Of a DNA stretch of 64,000 bases, positions 1-8,523 are shown piece after piece. Both the position numbers and the translations under genes were made by a program. Position 1 is the first letter of the stretch. Each line of letters starts with the position of its first letter. The notes below the pieces were generated by a model. The model saw only the letters and a list, made by a program, of their open reading frames with translations, had not been told where the DNA came from and made no database searches. This DNA is from Aeromicrobium senzhongii (GTDB lineage Bacteria; Actinomycetota; Actinomycetes; Propionibacteriales; Nocardioidaceae). Location: NCBI RefSeq assembly GCF_014334735.1, contig NZ_CP060587.1, positions 2,852,001 to 2,916,000 of the forward strand, written 5' to 3'.

Positions 1-64
1 CAAGGCACGACCACCACGGCGCGCGCCCTTGATCGGCTCACTCCCGCGCGAGACGGTGGGCGAC

Positions 65-1432
65 GTGACCGAACTGCACGAACTGGACGCACACGACCTG
101 GCCGCCACGATCGCGCGGGGCGACGTCTCCTGCGTCGAGGTGACCCGACACTTCCTGGAGCGGGTCGAGGCCGACGAGCTCGGCGCGTTCGTCACCGTCA
201 CGCCCGAGCGCGCCCTGGCTCGCGCGGCGGACCTCGACACGATGACCGAGCGGCCGGCGTTCGCGGGCGTCCCCACCGCTTTCAAGGACCTCACGATGAC
301 GGCCGGCGTGCCGACGTCGATGGGGTCGCGGCTGATGGCCGAGAACGTGCCGGACCACAACGCGCACGTCGTGGACCTCGTCGAGGCCGCCGGTTTCGTC
401 AGCCTCGGCAAGACGAACACCCCCGAGTTCGGTCTCAGCTCCTACACCGACAACGACGTCGTCGGACCGGCCCGCGCCCCGGCCGACCCTCGGCTGAACG
501 CCGGCGGCTCGAGCGGCGGCGCGGCGGCCGCCGTCGGATCCGGTCTGTTGCCGTGGGCGCCGGGCAGCGACGGAGGCGGCTCCATCCGCATCCCGGCCTC
601 CTGCTGCGGGGTGATCGGGTTCAAGCCCTCACGCGGGCGGGTCGGAGCGGGTCCGGACTCCGCCACGTGGAACGGTCTGGCGACCGACGGCGTCCTCGCG
701 CGCTCGGTGCGCGACGTGGCGGCCGTGCTCGACCTGCTCGCCCGGCCGGTCCCGGGCTCGTCCCGGGTCTGGCCCGCCCCGTCGGTCACGTTCGCCGAGT
801 CGACCACCCGGGACCCCGGCCGACTCCGGATCGCCAGCTGGACCGACCCCTACCTCGACTTCGCCACGGCCTCCCCCGGCTCCGTCGCCGCCGTCGAGGC
901 CGCTCGCGACGCGCTCGCCGCGCTGGGTCACGAGATCGTCGAGATCGCGAACCCCTGGCCCGCGGAGCTGGAACAGCAGTTCAACGTGGTCTGGTCGGCC
1001 GGCATGGCCTCGGTCCCGCTGCCGGACGCGGCGATCGCGCAACTGCGGCCCACCACCCGCTACTGGTACGAGCGCGGCGGACGGGCGTCGGCTCCGGAGC
1101 TGGCGGCAGCGCTGACCCACCTCGAGCTCACCACGGCGGCGGTCAACGCCTCACTGGCCGACATCGACCTGTTCCTGACCCCGACCCTCGCGCTGCCGCC
1201 CCAGCCCCACGCCTGGTTCACAGAGTCGGGCGACCCCGCCGAGGACCACCGGCGCGAGCTGCTGTTCACCCCGTACACGGCGTTGATGAACATGAGCGGC
1301 CAACCGGCGGTCAGCGTGCCGGGCCACGTGCACGAGGGCCTGCCCGTCGGTGTGATGATCGCCGGCCACGTGGGGGCCGACGCACTCGTGCTGCAGGTCG
1401 CCGATCAGTTGGTCAGTCGCGCGCGGTCATGA
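65..1432 (+). CDS. Amidase signature family enzyme
   Basis: Hydrolyses a carboxamide (substrate unknown) with the Ser-cisSer-Lys triad of the amidase signature family. Numbered from the GTG at 65, the Lys is about residue 74 (AFKDLTM), the Gly/Ser-rich core GGSSGG is near 148-153, and the nucleophile Ser is near 173 in DGGGSIRIP. Length, about 455 residues, is normal for the family. A TTG at 29 is in frame, but the protein homologous to other amidases begins at MTELHELDAHDL, so GTG 65 is preferred. It converges with the methionine aminopeptidase gene and overlaps it by 20 bases. No signal peptide is visible, so it should be cytoplasmic. It could be annotated as GatA-like, but no gatB or gatC is beside it, so a stand-alone amidase is more likely. 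Confidence 0.9.
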   Translation: MTELHELDAHDLAATIARGDVSCVEVTRHFLERVEADELGAFVTVTPERALARAADLDTMTERPAFAGVPTAFKDLTMTAGVPTSMGSRLMAENVPDHNAHVVDLVEAAGFVSLGKTNTPEFGLSSYTDNDVVGPARAPADPRLNAGGSSGGAAAAVGSGLLPWAPGSDGGGSIRIPASCCGVIGFKPSRGRVGAGPDSATWNGLATDGVLARSVRDVAAVLDLLARPVPGSSRVWPAPSVTFAESTTRDPGRLRIASWTDPYLDFATASPGSVAAVEAARDALAALGHEIVEIANPWPAELEQQFNVVWSAGMASVPLPDAAIAQLRPTTRYWYERGGRASAPELAAALTHLELTTAAVNASLADIDLFLTPTLALPPQPHAWFTESGDPAEDHRRELLFTPYTALMNMSGQPAVSVPGHVHEGLPVGVMIAGHVGADALVLQVADQLVSRARS

Positions 1433-2183
1433 TGATCGGGTCACCCTCGGTGATCGCGATCGTGTGCTCACTGTGCGCGCCGCGGGAGCCATCGGCGCTG
1501 CGGATCGTCCAACCGTCGTCGTCCATGCGGATCTCGTCGGTGGAGGCCAGGAACCACGGCTCGATCGCGATGACGAGACCCGGCTTCAGCGGGAAGCCCC
1601 GACCGGCCTTGCCGTCGTTCGAGATGTGCGGGTCGCCGTGCATCGTGCGCCCGACGCCGTGTCCCCCGAACTGCGTGTTGACCGGGTAGCCGTACTCGCG
1701 GGCCGTCTCGCCGATGACCGCGCTGATGTCGCCGACCTTCTTGCCGGGCCGAGCGACCTCGATCGCACGCGCCAACGCCACCTCGGTGGCCTCGATCAGA
1801 CGCAGGTCCTCGTCGCGGGGTGTGCCGACGACCCTGCTGACGGCGGAGTCGCAGACCCAGCCGTCGACCGCGACCGCGAAGTCGAAGCTGACCAGGTCGC
1901 CGTCGCGCAGCTTGTAGCGGTGCGGCAGTCCGTGCAGCACGGCGTCGTTCACGCTGGTGCACAGCACGTAACCGAACGGGCCCCGGCCGAACGACGGCGC
2001 GTAGTCGATGTAGCACGACTCGGCGCCTCGATCACGGATCATGCGGTGAGCCAGGGCGTCGAGCTCGATCAGGTCCGTCCCCACGTCCGCCGTCTCGACC
2101 AAGGTGGTCAGGACATCGGCGACGAAGCGACCGGCCGGCCGCATCTCGTCGATCTGGGTGGGGGTCAGCAGCTCGATCGCCAT
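1413..2183 (-). CDS. map: Methionine aminopeptidase, type I
   Basis: Removes the N-terminal methionine from nascent proteins in the cytoplasm. The 256-residue protein has the pita-bread fold ligands of the family in order: Asp in SFDF, Asp in WVCDS, His in GGHGVGR, Glu in AIEPW and Glu in AHSEHT. The substrate-site His is in VLHGLPH. Length matches type I enzymes without the N-terminal SH3-binding extension. Actinobacteria often carry more than one map copy, and this one is not in the secY-adk-map ribosomal cluster, so it may be a secondary copy. The ATG at 2183 begins MAIELLTPTQI. It converges on the amidase with overlapping 3' ends. Confidence 0.95.
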   Translation of the reverse strand: MAIELLTPTQIDEMRPAGRFVADVLTTLVETADVGTDLIELDALAHRMIRDRGAESCYIDYAPSFGRGPFGYVLCTSVNDAVLHGLPHRYKLRDGDLVSFDFAVAVDGWVCDSAVSRVVGTPRDEDLRLIEATEVALARAIEVARPGKKVGDISAVIGETAREYGYPVNTQFGGHGVGRTMHGDPHISNDGKAGRGFPLKPGLVIAIEPWFLASTDEIRMDDDGWTIRSADGSRGAHSEHTIAITEGDPIIMTARD

Positions 2184-2205
2184 GGACCCAGCCTACGGAC
2201 TGCGG

Positions 2206-4095
2206 TCAGCGGCGGACCCGGAAGGTCGCGGCGTACGAGCCGCTGATCTTGCCCGGAGCGACGACACCGGCCCGGCGCTGTGACACGCCCTTGGACTTGC
2301 GCAGCTTCCACTTCCACTGCGCCGACACGTCCGCACGATCGACGCGCACCAACGCGTCGAGCCTCTCGAGCAAAGAGGCGAAGGTGCCCGGCCCGGTGCC
2401 CTCCGTGCCGAAGTCGGGGCAGACGACCTCACCGTCGTCGAGCTTGATGCACTCGTCCTCGTCGCCGTCCTCTGACGCGCGCGCCGCGAAGGCGATCTGG
2501 GCCCGACCGACCGCGTTCCGACCGATCTTGAACGACTTGACGGGGCCGGTCGAGGTGCCGCGAGGACGCCCGTTGACGTACTGGCGGTAGACGGGGCGCA
2601 CCTTCACCGTGCGGCCGGCCTTGACCGACGAGCCGCGGAGCTTGACCCACTTCTTGCCCGTCCAGCGCTGGGCGCCCGAGAAGCGGTAGGTGATCGCGGC
2701 GTCGCTGAGCAGGGTGAGGGTCGAGCTGACCGAGGTGATGGAGGCGTCCGCCAGGTCCGTGGAGGCGATGGCGGCGACGTCGTTGCCGATGTCGGTGCTG
2801 ATCTCGTCGGCCAGCTCGCCGGAGTTGGCGTAGACCTGCGAGTTCGACAGGCTGCCGGTGCGGCCGTTCGCGAGGCGGTAGCCGATCCGCCACGAGAGCT
2901 TGGCCGTGCCGATGCCCAGGTTGTCCAGGACGTCCTGCACCGCGTAGGCGGGACCGTACGCCGCACCGAACGGGGCCACGGCGGGGTCGACCACACTGCC
3001 GCGGTAGGAGCCGAGCGTCGTCCCGGCGGCGTTGCGGACGTGCGTCACGACCGGGAACCCGCGGATCAGGCCGACCTGGCCCTTGACGCCGGAAAACCCG
3101 TCCGTCGTGATCGTGCCGATCTGCCGTCCCACCTTGCCGACCTGCTTGTACGAGCCGTAGACGCCGGTGGCGTCCGGCGCCACGAGCGCGGCCGAGGCGT
3201 TGTGCATCGACAGCGACGTCGGTCCGGCGAAGTCCATCGGGTGGCCGAAGGCCCACACCGTCGAGCCGCAGATCGCGGTCACCGTGCCCACCGCGCCGGC
3301 GAACAGGTCGCCGGTCGTGTAGCCGACGGCGATGTTGCCGCCGGGCACGAGCGGCAGGTCCAGACCCGACGGGGCCGCGACGGCACCGAAGCCGCCGGCT
3401 CGCACCGAGCGAGCCGATGCGGAGTCGGCCGGGACGCGCGCCAGCGTGCGGTTCGCCAGCGCATTGGCGGCGTTGCCACCGGCGACGACCCGGACCGCCT
3501 TGAGCTGCCGCGCGGAGTGACCGGCCACCGAGCTGGACGTCCGGGCCGACGCGCCGCGCAGCGCGGTGCGCTTGATCTTGAGGGAGGCCGGGGCCTTCAA
3601 CCGGTCGGTGCCCAGCCGCTTCATGGCGTACGCCGGGGTGATGCCCGCGATCGCGATGTTGTCGGGCGTGAGCCCGTAGGCCACCGCTCCGATCAGGCGG
3701 CCGTCCGGCAGGTAGACGGGCGATCCCGACATGCCGGCCCAGATCCCCGCCGGCGTGGCGTCGGCCGGCGTCGACGCCCGGTCGATCCCGGCGCCCTTGA
3801 GCGAGAACAGGAGCATGTCCGTGCCACCGTCGGCCGCGCCGAGCGCGTTGTCGACCGCGCCGACGAACGTGCCCGTGAACTCGACCGGGGTCGTGCCCTT
3901 GACCACCGTCAGGCCCCGGACCACCGTCGAGTCGTCGAAGGCCTCCGTCTCGGCCTTCGGGACCATCGGCTGGGTGCCGTCCGAGCAGAACGCCGCGTCC
4001 TCAGGCGCCGCGTGCGCCGCCGGCGCGACCAAGGTGGTCGCGGCGACGCCCGCGAGGACGGCGCCGGCAAGCAGGCGCAGGGACGAACGGTTCAT
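2206..4095 (-). CDS. Secreted SpoIVB-like (S55-type) serine peptidase
   Basis: A 629-residue exported protein of unknown substrate. The first 29 residues form a classical Sec signal peptide ending AHA-A. Residues about 115-140 hold GIWAGMSGSPVYL followed by GRLIGAVAYG, the signature of SpoIVB/S55 peptidases in which the second Ser of the MSGS motif is the likely nucleophile. A second block near 270 (TAICGSTVWAFGHPM) supplies the AFGHP motif usual in this family. The rest of the chain, with YRFSGAQRW and KSFKIGRN, looks like a beta-rich C-terminal domain. Spore-type signalling is not expected in this lineage, so a cell-envelope processing role is inferred. It stands alone, 22 bases downstream of map in the same direction. 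Confidence 0.75.
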   Translation of the reverse strand: MNRSSLRLLAGAVLAGVAATTLVAPAAHAAPEDAAFCSDGTQPMVPKAETEAFDDSTVVRGLTVVKGTTPVEFTGTFVGAVDNALGAADGGTDMLLFSLKGAGIDRASTPADATPAGIWAGMSGSPVYLPDGRLIGAVAYGLTPDNIAIAGITPAYAMKRLGTDRLKAPASLKIKRTALRGASARTSSSVAGHSARQLKAVRVVAGGNAANALANRTLARVPADSASARSVRAGGFGAVAAPSGLDLPLVPGGNIAVGYTTGDLFAGAVGTVTAICGSTVWAFGHPMDFAGPTSLSMHNASAALVAPDATGVYGSYKQVGKVGRQIGTITTDGFSGVKGQVGLIRGFPVVTHVRNAAGTTLGSYRGSVVDPAVAPFGAAYGPAYAVQDVLDNLGIGTAKLSWRIGYRLANGRTGSLSNSQVYANSGELADEISTDIGNDVAAIASTDLADASITSVSSTLTLLSDAAITYRFSGAQRWTGKKWVKLRGSSVKAGRTVKVRPVYRQYVNGRPRGTSTGPVKSFKIGRNAVGRAQIAFAARASEDGDEDECIKLDDGEVVCPDFGTEGTGPGTFASLLERLDALVRVDRADVSAQWKWKLRKSKGVSQRRAGVVAPGKISGSYAATFRVRR

Positions 4096-4170
4096 CGGAA
4101 ACCCCCGTAGACGGACACAAGTCGGATGATCGTACCGACGCGGAGGGGGCGCGCGGCGCTGATCGGCGAA

Positions 4171-4956
4171 TCAGCCGCCGAGCGTCGTCCTGAACCGTTG
4201 CATCCCGGTGACCCAGTGGTCGGTGTCCTGCGCCTTGCGGGCGTACATCGTGCCCACCGACTCGTGCGGGAGCGCCAGCAACCGACCGGTGTCGATCGCC
4301 TCGAGCAGCACTCGGGCGGCCTCCTGCGCCGTCAGCGTCTCACCGGCCGCGCTGACCGAGGCGTGCGCCAGGCGACCCTCTGGATCCGTGACCGTCTCGC
4401 CGGCCTCGGCCATGGGCGTGGCCACGCCCATGGGGCACAGCGCGGCGACCTGGACACCCCTGTCGCCATACGTCGCGGCGAGCCACTCGGCGAAGCCGAC
4501 CGCGGCGCGCTTCGTCACGGCGTAGGTGGGCGAGCCCAACTGCGTCAGCAGGCCGGCCGCCGAGGCGGTGACGGCGAAGACGCCCGGATTCTCCACGCTC
4601 CAGCGCGGGACGAGCGCGCGAGCGGCGCGGACGTGGGCCATGACGTTGACGTCCCACGACAGCGACCAGTCGAACTCGTCGGCCGCCAGCCCGAAGCCGC
4701 GGAAGACACCGGCGTTCGCGACGTAGAGGTCGATCCCGCCGAGTTCCGCGTCCGCCTTCTCGATCAGCGCCGCGATGCCGGGCTCGGCTGCCACGTCGCC
4801 GGCGATCCAGGGCTGGCCGAGACGCTCCCCGGCCTCCGCCAGGCGCTGCTCGTCGAGATCCGCGAGCAACACCCGGTCGCCCCGCTCGACGAGCGCCTCG
4901 GCGATGGCCAGCCCGATGCCGCCCGCGGCACCGGTGACGACGCAGCGCCGGCTCAT
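4171..4956 (-). CDS. Short-chain dehydrogenase/reductase
   Basis: A 261-residue NAD(P)-dependent oxidoreductase. The N-terminal Rossmann motif is TGAAGGIG at residues 8-15, an Asp after beta2 (LLADLDE) suggests NAD preference, the structural NAG motif is at VANAGVF, and the catalytic Ser-Tyr-Lys set is in TASAAG and YAVTKRA. The start ATG (4954-4956) overlaps the TGA of the upstream acyl-CoA dehydrogenase as ATGA, so the two are translationally coupled. It is the last gene of the MaoC-ACAD-SDR operon; a hydroxyacyl-CoA or alcohol oxidation step in acyl-CoA breakdown is inferred from that context only. Confidence 0.9.
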   Translation of the reverse strand: MSRRCVVTGAAGGIGLAIAEALVERGDRVLLADLDEQRLAEAGERLGQPWIAGDVAAEPGIAALIEKADAELGGIDLYVANAGVFRGFGLAADEFDWSLSWDVNVMAHVRAARALVPRWSVENPGVFAVTASAAGLLTQLGSPTYAVTKRAAVGFAEWLAATYGDRGVQVAALCPMGVATPMAEAGETVTDPEGRLAHASVSAAGETLTAQEAARVLLEAIDTGRLLALPHESVGTMYARKAQDTDHWVTGMQRFRTTLGG

Positions 4957-6173
4957 CGCAGGCCCTGCCGCTTCAGCTCCGCCTTGGCCAACGAGTTCTT
5001 GTGCACCTCGTCGGGGCCGTCGGCGAACCGCAGCGTGCGGATGCCGGCGTACATCTCGGCCAACGGGAAGTCCTGGCTCAGGCCGCCGCCGCCGTGGGTC
5101 TGGATCGCCTTGTCGAGGATCCACTCCACGGTCCGCGGGGTGGCGATCTTGATCGCCTGGATCTCGGTGTGAGCACCCCGGTTGCCGACCGTGTCCATCA
5201 GCCACGCGGTCTTGAGGACGAGCAGGCGCAACTGCTCGATGCGCACCCGCGACTCGGCGATCCAGTCGCGGATGACGCCCTGGTCGGCGAGCGGCTTGCC
5301 GAACGCCGTACGGCTCTGCGCCCGCTGGCACATCAGCTCGATGGCCCGCTCGGCGATGCCGATCGAGCGCATGCAGTGGTGGATGCGTCCAGGTCCGAGG
5401 CGGGCCTGGGCGATCGCGAAGCCGTCGCCCTCGCCGGCGATGAGGTTCGTGACGGGCACGCGCACGTCGGTGAACCGCAGCTCGGCATGGCCGCCGTGGT
5501 CGCGATCGTGGTAGCCGAACACATGCATGCCGCGGACGATCTCCAGGCCCGGGGTGTCGCGCGGGACCAGGATCTGCGACTGCTGGCGGTGCCGCGCGGC
5601 CGTCGGATCGGTCTTGCCCATGACGATGAAGACCTGGGCCCGGGGGTTCATGGCCCCGGTGATCCACCACTTGCGGCCGTTGATGACGTACTCGTCACCG
5701 TCGCGCACGATCGAGGTCTCGATGTTCGTGGCGTCACTGGACGCGACGTCGGGCTCGGTCATGGCGAAGGCCGACCGGATCTCGCCGGCGAGCAGCGGCT
5801 CGAGCCACTGCTTCTTCTGCTCGTCGGTGCCGAACTCGTTCAGCACCTCCATGTTGCCGGTGTCGGGGGCGGCGCAGTTGGTCGCCGGAGGCGCCAGCTG
5901 GATGCTGCGACCCTGGATCTCGGCCAGCGGCGCGTACTGCAGGTTGGTCAGGCCGGCACCGCCCTCGCCGGGCAGGAACAGGTTCCACAGACCCCGCTTC
6001 TTCGCCTCGACCTTCAGGTCCTCGATCACGGCCGGGATGTCCCACACGTCGTTCGCGTAGTTGGCCTGGATCTGCTCGTGCGCGAGTGGTTCGGCCGGGT
6101 GAACGACCTCGTCCATGAAGGACTGCATGCGCGCGATGAGGTCCTGGGTCTTGTCGTCGAAGGCGAAGTCCAT
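4953..6173 (-). CDS. Acyl-CoA dehydrogenase (ACAD10/11-like)
   Basis: FAD flavoprotein that introduces a 2,3-double bond into an acyl-CoA and passes electrons to ETF. The 406-residue chain starts at [12 protein letters not shown]. The conserved FAD-contact segment is [15 protein letters not shown], followed by [11 protein letters not shown], and the C-terminal helix bundle carries [16 protein letters not shown]. Where classical enzymes have YEGT with the catalytic Glu, this protein has ADGPDEVH, so an Asp sits at that position, as in the ACAD10/11-like group. It is the middle gene of a three-gene operon with MaoC upstream and an SDR downstream. The EtfD homologue at 26153-29221 is the likely electron outlet to the membrane. 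Confidence 0.9.
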   Translation of the reverse strand: MDFAFDDKTQDLIARMQSFMDEVVHPAEPLAHEQIQANYANDVWDIPAVIEDLKVEAKKRGLWNLFLPGEGGAGLTNLQYAPLAEIQGRSIQLAPPATNCAAPDTGNMEVLNEFGTDEQKKQWLEPLLAGEIRSAFAMTEPDVASSDATNIETSIVRDGDEYVINGRKWWITGAMNPRAQVFIVMGKTDPTAARHRQQSQILVPRDTPGLEIVRGMHVFGYHDRDHGGHAELRFTDVRVPVTNLIAGEGDGFAIAQARLGPGRIHHCMRSIGIAERAIELMCQRAQSRTAFGKPLADQGVIRDWIAESRVRIEQLRLLVLKTAWLMDTVGNRGAHTEIQAIKIATPRTVEWILDKAIQTHGGGGLSQDFPLAEMYAGIRTLRFADGPDEVHKNSLAKAELKRQGLR

Positions 6174-6178
6174 GGAAC

Positions 6179-6637
6179 TCAGCCTTCCGCTACGACGTAG
6201 ACGACGTCGGCGATGCACGCCGGCTTCTCGACGCCGTCGATCTCGACGACGACGGTGAGCACGATCTGCGTGCCGATCGCGATGTCCTGCGTCTCCTTGA
6301 GGGTGGCCGTGCCGCGGATCCGCGAGTCGACCGGCACCGGGTGCGGGAAGCGCACCTTGTTGGCCCCGTAGTTGACGCCCATCACGGCGCTCTTGACGGC
6401 GTAGATCTGCTGGGTGAAGACCGGGAGGAGGCTCAGCGTGAGATAGCCGTGGGCGATCGTCTTGCCGAACGGGCCCTGGGCGGCGGCCTCGGGATCGACG
6501 TGGATCCACTGGTGGTCGCCGGTGGCGTCCGCGAAGAGGTTGATCTTGTCCTGGGTGACGGTCACCCAGTCACTGGTACCGAGCTCCTGGCCGACGGCGG
6601 CCTTGAGGTCGGCGATGGTCTCGAATTCACGGGTCAT
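6179..6637 (-). CDS. MaoC-family (R)-hydratase / dehydratase
   Basis: Hot-dog fold enoyl-CoA hydratase-type protein of 152 residues, close to the usual single-domain length. The hydratase motif is clear: [18 protein letters not shown] gives the catalytic Asp and His, followed by [10 protein letters not shown]. The chosen start is [12 protein letters not shown] at 6637, six bases beyond a GGAGACC-type ribosome site; longer in-frame starts would run into the operator. It is the first gene of the operon MaoC-ACAD-SDR, so it probably hydrates the enoyl-CoA made by the next gene product. Homologues are also annotated as nodulation protein N. Confidence 0.9.
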   Translation of the reverse strand: MTREFETIADLKAAVGQELGTSDWVTVTQDKINLFADATGDHQWIHVDPEAAAQGPFGKTIAHGYLTLSLLPVFTQQIYAVKSAVMGVNYGANKVRFPHPVPVDSRIRGTATLKETQDIAIGTQIVLTVVVEIDGVEKPACIADVVYVVAEG

Positions 6638-6653
6638 GTCGCGGGTCTCCTGA

Positions 6654-6669
6654 CTAAGCGCTTGCTTAG
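6654..6669. promoter_or_regulatory. TetR-type palindromic operator of the MaoC operon
   Basis: Perfect inverted repeat CTAAGC-GCTT-GCTTAG just upstream of the MaoC start (16 bases from the ATG) and facing the divergent sortase gene. This arrangement is typical of TetR-family operators controlling fatty-acid oxidation genes in actinobacteria. No regulator gene lies next to it, so the repressor is unknown. Confidence 0.6.
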
Positions 6670-6754
6670 CCCTCACCGTACCGCGTGATGGTCGTCACGA
6701 GCAACGACGTGCCGACATGTCTCCGCTGGACGATTGTCCCGGCGGCACGCAGGT

Positions 6755-7483
6755 GTGACACTCGTTACCGTGACCCCCGACGTCGGCCCACCGCGCCGTG
6801 AGCGCCCCGAGCTGAAGCCGACCCCTCAACTGCGCCCGATGCGCCTGCTGGCGACTCTCGTGACCGTGGCGCTGCTGGTCGGCGCGGGGTGGGCCGGGTG
6901 GAAGTACGTCGGCACGAACGTCGTGGCCAAGCAGCGTCAGGGCGAGATGGCCGTGGCGCTCGCCGACGACTGGAAGGGCAACCGGGAGGGCGACGCCGCC
7001 ACCGACAAGCTCCGGATCGGGCAGGTCTTCGCCGTGCTGCGGGTGCCCCGCTTCGGTGACGACTTCGAGGTGCCCGTCGTGGCCGGGGTCGACGACACGG
7101 CCCTGACCTCCGGTGTCGGCTGGTTCCCCGACACCCAGCGCCCGGGCCAGCTCGGCAACTTCGCGGTGGCCGGCCACCGCGTCACCAACGGCCAGCCGTT
7201 CAAGAACTTCCCCGACCTGCGCGCCGGCGACCGGGTCGAGGTCGAGACCCGCACCCACGTCTACACGTACGAGCTGCAGAACTCCGGCACGGACACCATC
7301 GTCGACTTCACCGACATCTGGGTCGTCCAACCCGTCCCCGAGAAGGCCAAGAAGGCGAAGGACCAGCGCTCCGGCGCCAAGCCCAGCGAGGCCCTCCTGA
7401 CCCTGACGACGTGCTCGGAGATCTTCCACACCGACAACCGCTCGGCCGTCTTCGGCACGCTGGTCGACGCCAGACACGTCTGA
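6755..7483 (+). CDS. Class E sortase
   Basis: Membrane-anchored cysteine transpeptidase that joins LAxTG/LPxTG-bearing surface proteins to the cell wall. About 242 residues: a proline-rich cytoplasmic tail, one TM helix (LLATLVTVALLVGAGWAGW), then the sortase domain. The triad is visible as His in VAGHRV, Cys in TLTTCSE and Arg in TDNRSAVFG. Starts at 6734 (TTG), 6755 (GTG) and 6770 (GTG) are all in frame; 6755 or 6770 give a sensible short cytoplasmic tail. The gene converges on the 3' end of the mce operon (18-base gap), and two proteins with sortase signals are encoded at 18126-19127 (LPATG) and 22033-24180 (LASTG), so these are probable substrates. Confidence 0.9.
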   Translation: MTLVTVTPDVGPPRRERPELKPTPQLRPMRLLATLVTVALLVGAGWAGWKYVGTNVVAKQRQGEMAVALADDWKGNREGDAATDKLRIGQVFAVLRVPRFGDDFEVPVVAGVDDTALTSGVGWFPDTQRPGQLGNFAVAGHRVTNGQPFKNFPDLRAGDRVEVETRTHVYTYELQNSGTDTIVDFTDIWVVQPVPEKAKKAKDQRSGAKPSEALLTLTTCSEIFHTDNRSAVFGTLVDARHV

Positions 7484-7501
7484 CGGTCGCCACCGAGGAC
7501 C

Positions 7502-8005
7502 TCAGCTGGTGGTGAGGTCGCCCACCAGCCAGTCGCCGTCGACCTGGTTCATCTCGACCACGACCGCGAGCGCCGCCGGGGACCCCGGCTTGCCGGCGAT
7601 CGTGCGGTTCTGGTCGACGAATGCCAGGACCCGGACCTTCGAGGTGGAGCACTCCTGGCCGCACTCGAGCGGCGCGATGGTGCGCACCGTGGCGACGACG
7701 TCGATCTGACGCTGCCCGGCGGTGGCGACCAGCTGCGGCGCGAGCTCGGAGTACTTCTTCGCGAACTTCTCGGTCATCACCTTCGTCGCGTCGTCGAGAT
7801 CCTGCTCCACGGTGGCGTGCTTGTACCCGAGCATCTCGGGCAACGCCTTCGAGGCGGCCGCCACGGCGGCGTCCTGGGCGTCGACCTGGTCCTGCGCCGA
7901 CGCCTCGGCGCGTTGCACGACCAGGAGCGACACGAGAGCGAACACGACGGCGCACACGGCCAGGGCGAGCAGCGCCGTGCCGGCGCGGGGGCGACGGAGC
8001 CTCAC
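7502..8005 (-). CDS. Mce-associated membrane protein (Mam), distal
   Basis: A 167-residue single-pass membrane protein: short basic N-terminus (MRLRRPRAG), one TM helix at about 10-30, then a soluble extracytoplasmic alpha+beta domain of the SnoaL/NTF2-like type found in Mce-associated proteins. The Cys pair in ECGQECS may form a disulfide outside the cell. Its GTG start overlaps the stop of the preceding Mam gene as GTGA. It is the last gene of the mce operon. In mycobacteria such proteins stabilise the Mce transporter; that role is inferred here from position and architecture. Confidence 0.85.
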   Translation of the reverse strand: MRLRRPRAGTALLALAVCAVVFALVSLLVVQRAEASAQDQVDAQDAAVAAASKALPEMLGYKHATVEQDLDDATKVMTEKFAKKYSELAPQLVATAGQRQIDVVATVRTIAPLECGQECSTSKVRVLAFVDQNRTIAGKPGSPAALAVVVEMNQVDGDWLVGDLTTS

Positions 8006-8523
8006 GGGGCGGCACCTTCCTCAGGAGCGGTGGTCTCGACGGGGATGTTCGCGAAGTTCTCGACGACCCATGCGCCCTCCTGCTTGACCAGCGAGACACG
8101 CCACCGGAGCCGGGGCTGGCCGAACTGGACGTCGGCGGGCTCGGTGCTGATCGTGATCGCGGCGATCACCTCGGCGCTGTCGCGATCCATGCTGTCGATG
8201 GCGACTTGGCCGACCTTGCCCTTCGAGACGATCTTCGCCGCCTCGAACTTCGCCAGCAGATCACGCGTGGACGCCTTGAACTGCTCGGCCAGCTCGTCGG
8301 TGAGCAGCGGCTCGACCCGCTCGACGTACTCGTCGAGGTCGGTGACGTCGTAGGTGTTGATCGCCGTCGCGAACCGCTCGGTCGCCGCGCGCACGTCCTG
8401 GCGGCTCGCGGAGTCCGCGGAGGCCGGGATCTGCGGACCGCGGACCAGCAGCGCCGTGCCGGCCGCCAGCGCGACCAGCGCGACCACCACGAGACCGACG
8501 ACGATCGACCGACCGCGAATCAC
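8002..8523 (-). CDS. Mce-associated membrane protein (Mam), proximal
   Basis: A 173-residue paralogue of the following gene with the same plan: N-terminal TM helix (IVVGLVVVALVALAAGTALL) and an extracytoplasmic NTF2-like domain ending in an acidic tail. The GTG at 8523 overlaps the mceF stop as GTGA, so translation is coupled to mceF. It probably acts with the Mce hexamer in the envelope. A much longer in-frame reading upstream is only antisense-like continuation inside mceF in another frame and is not used. Confidence 0.85.
   Translation of the reverse strand: MIRGRSIVVGLVVVALVALAAGTALLVRGPQIPASADSASRQDVRAATERFATAINTYDVTDLDEYVERVEPLLTDELAEQFKASTRDLLAKFEAAKIVSKGKVGQVAIDSMDRDSAEVIAAITISTEPADVQFGQPRLRWRVSLVKQEGAWVVENFANIPVETTAPEEGAAP

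Noticed and set aside
553-1689. A 378-residue plus-strand reading across the amidase and map genes
   Set aside because: Arg- and Pro-rich out-of-frame shadow of the amidase, without start signals or homology.
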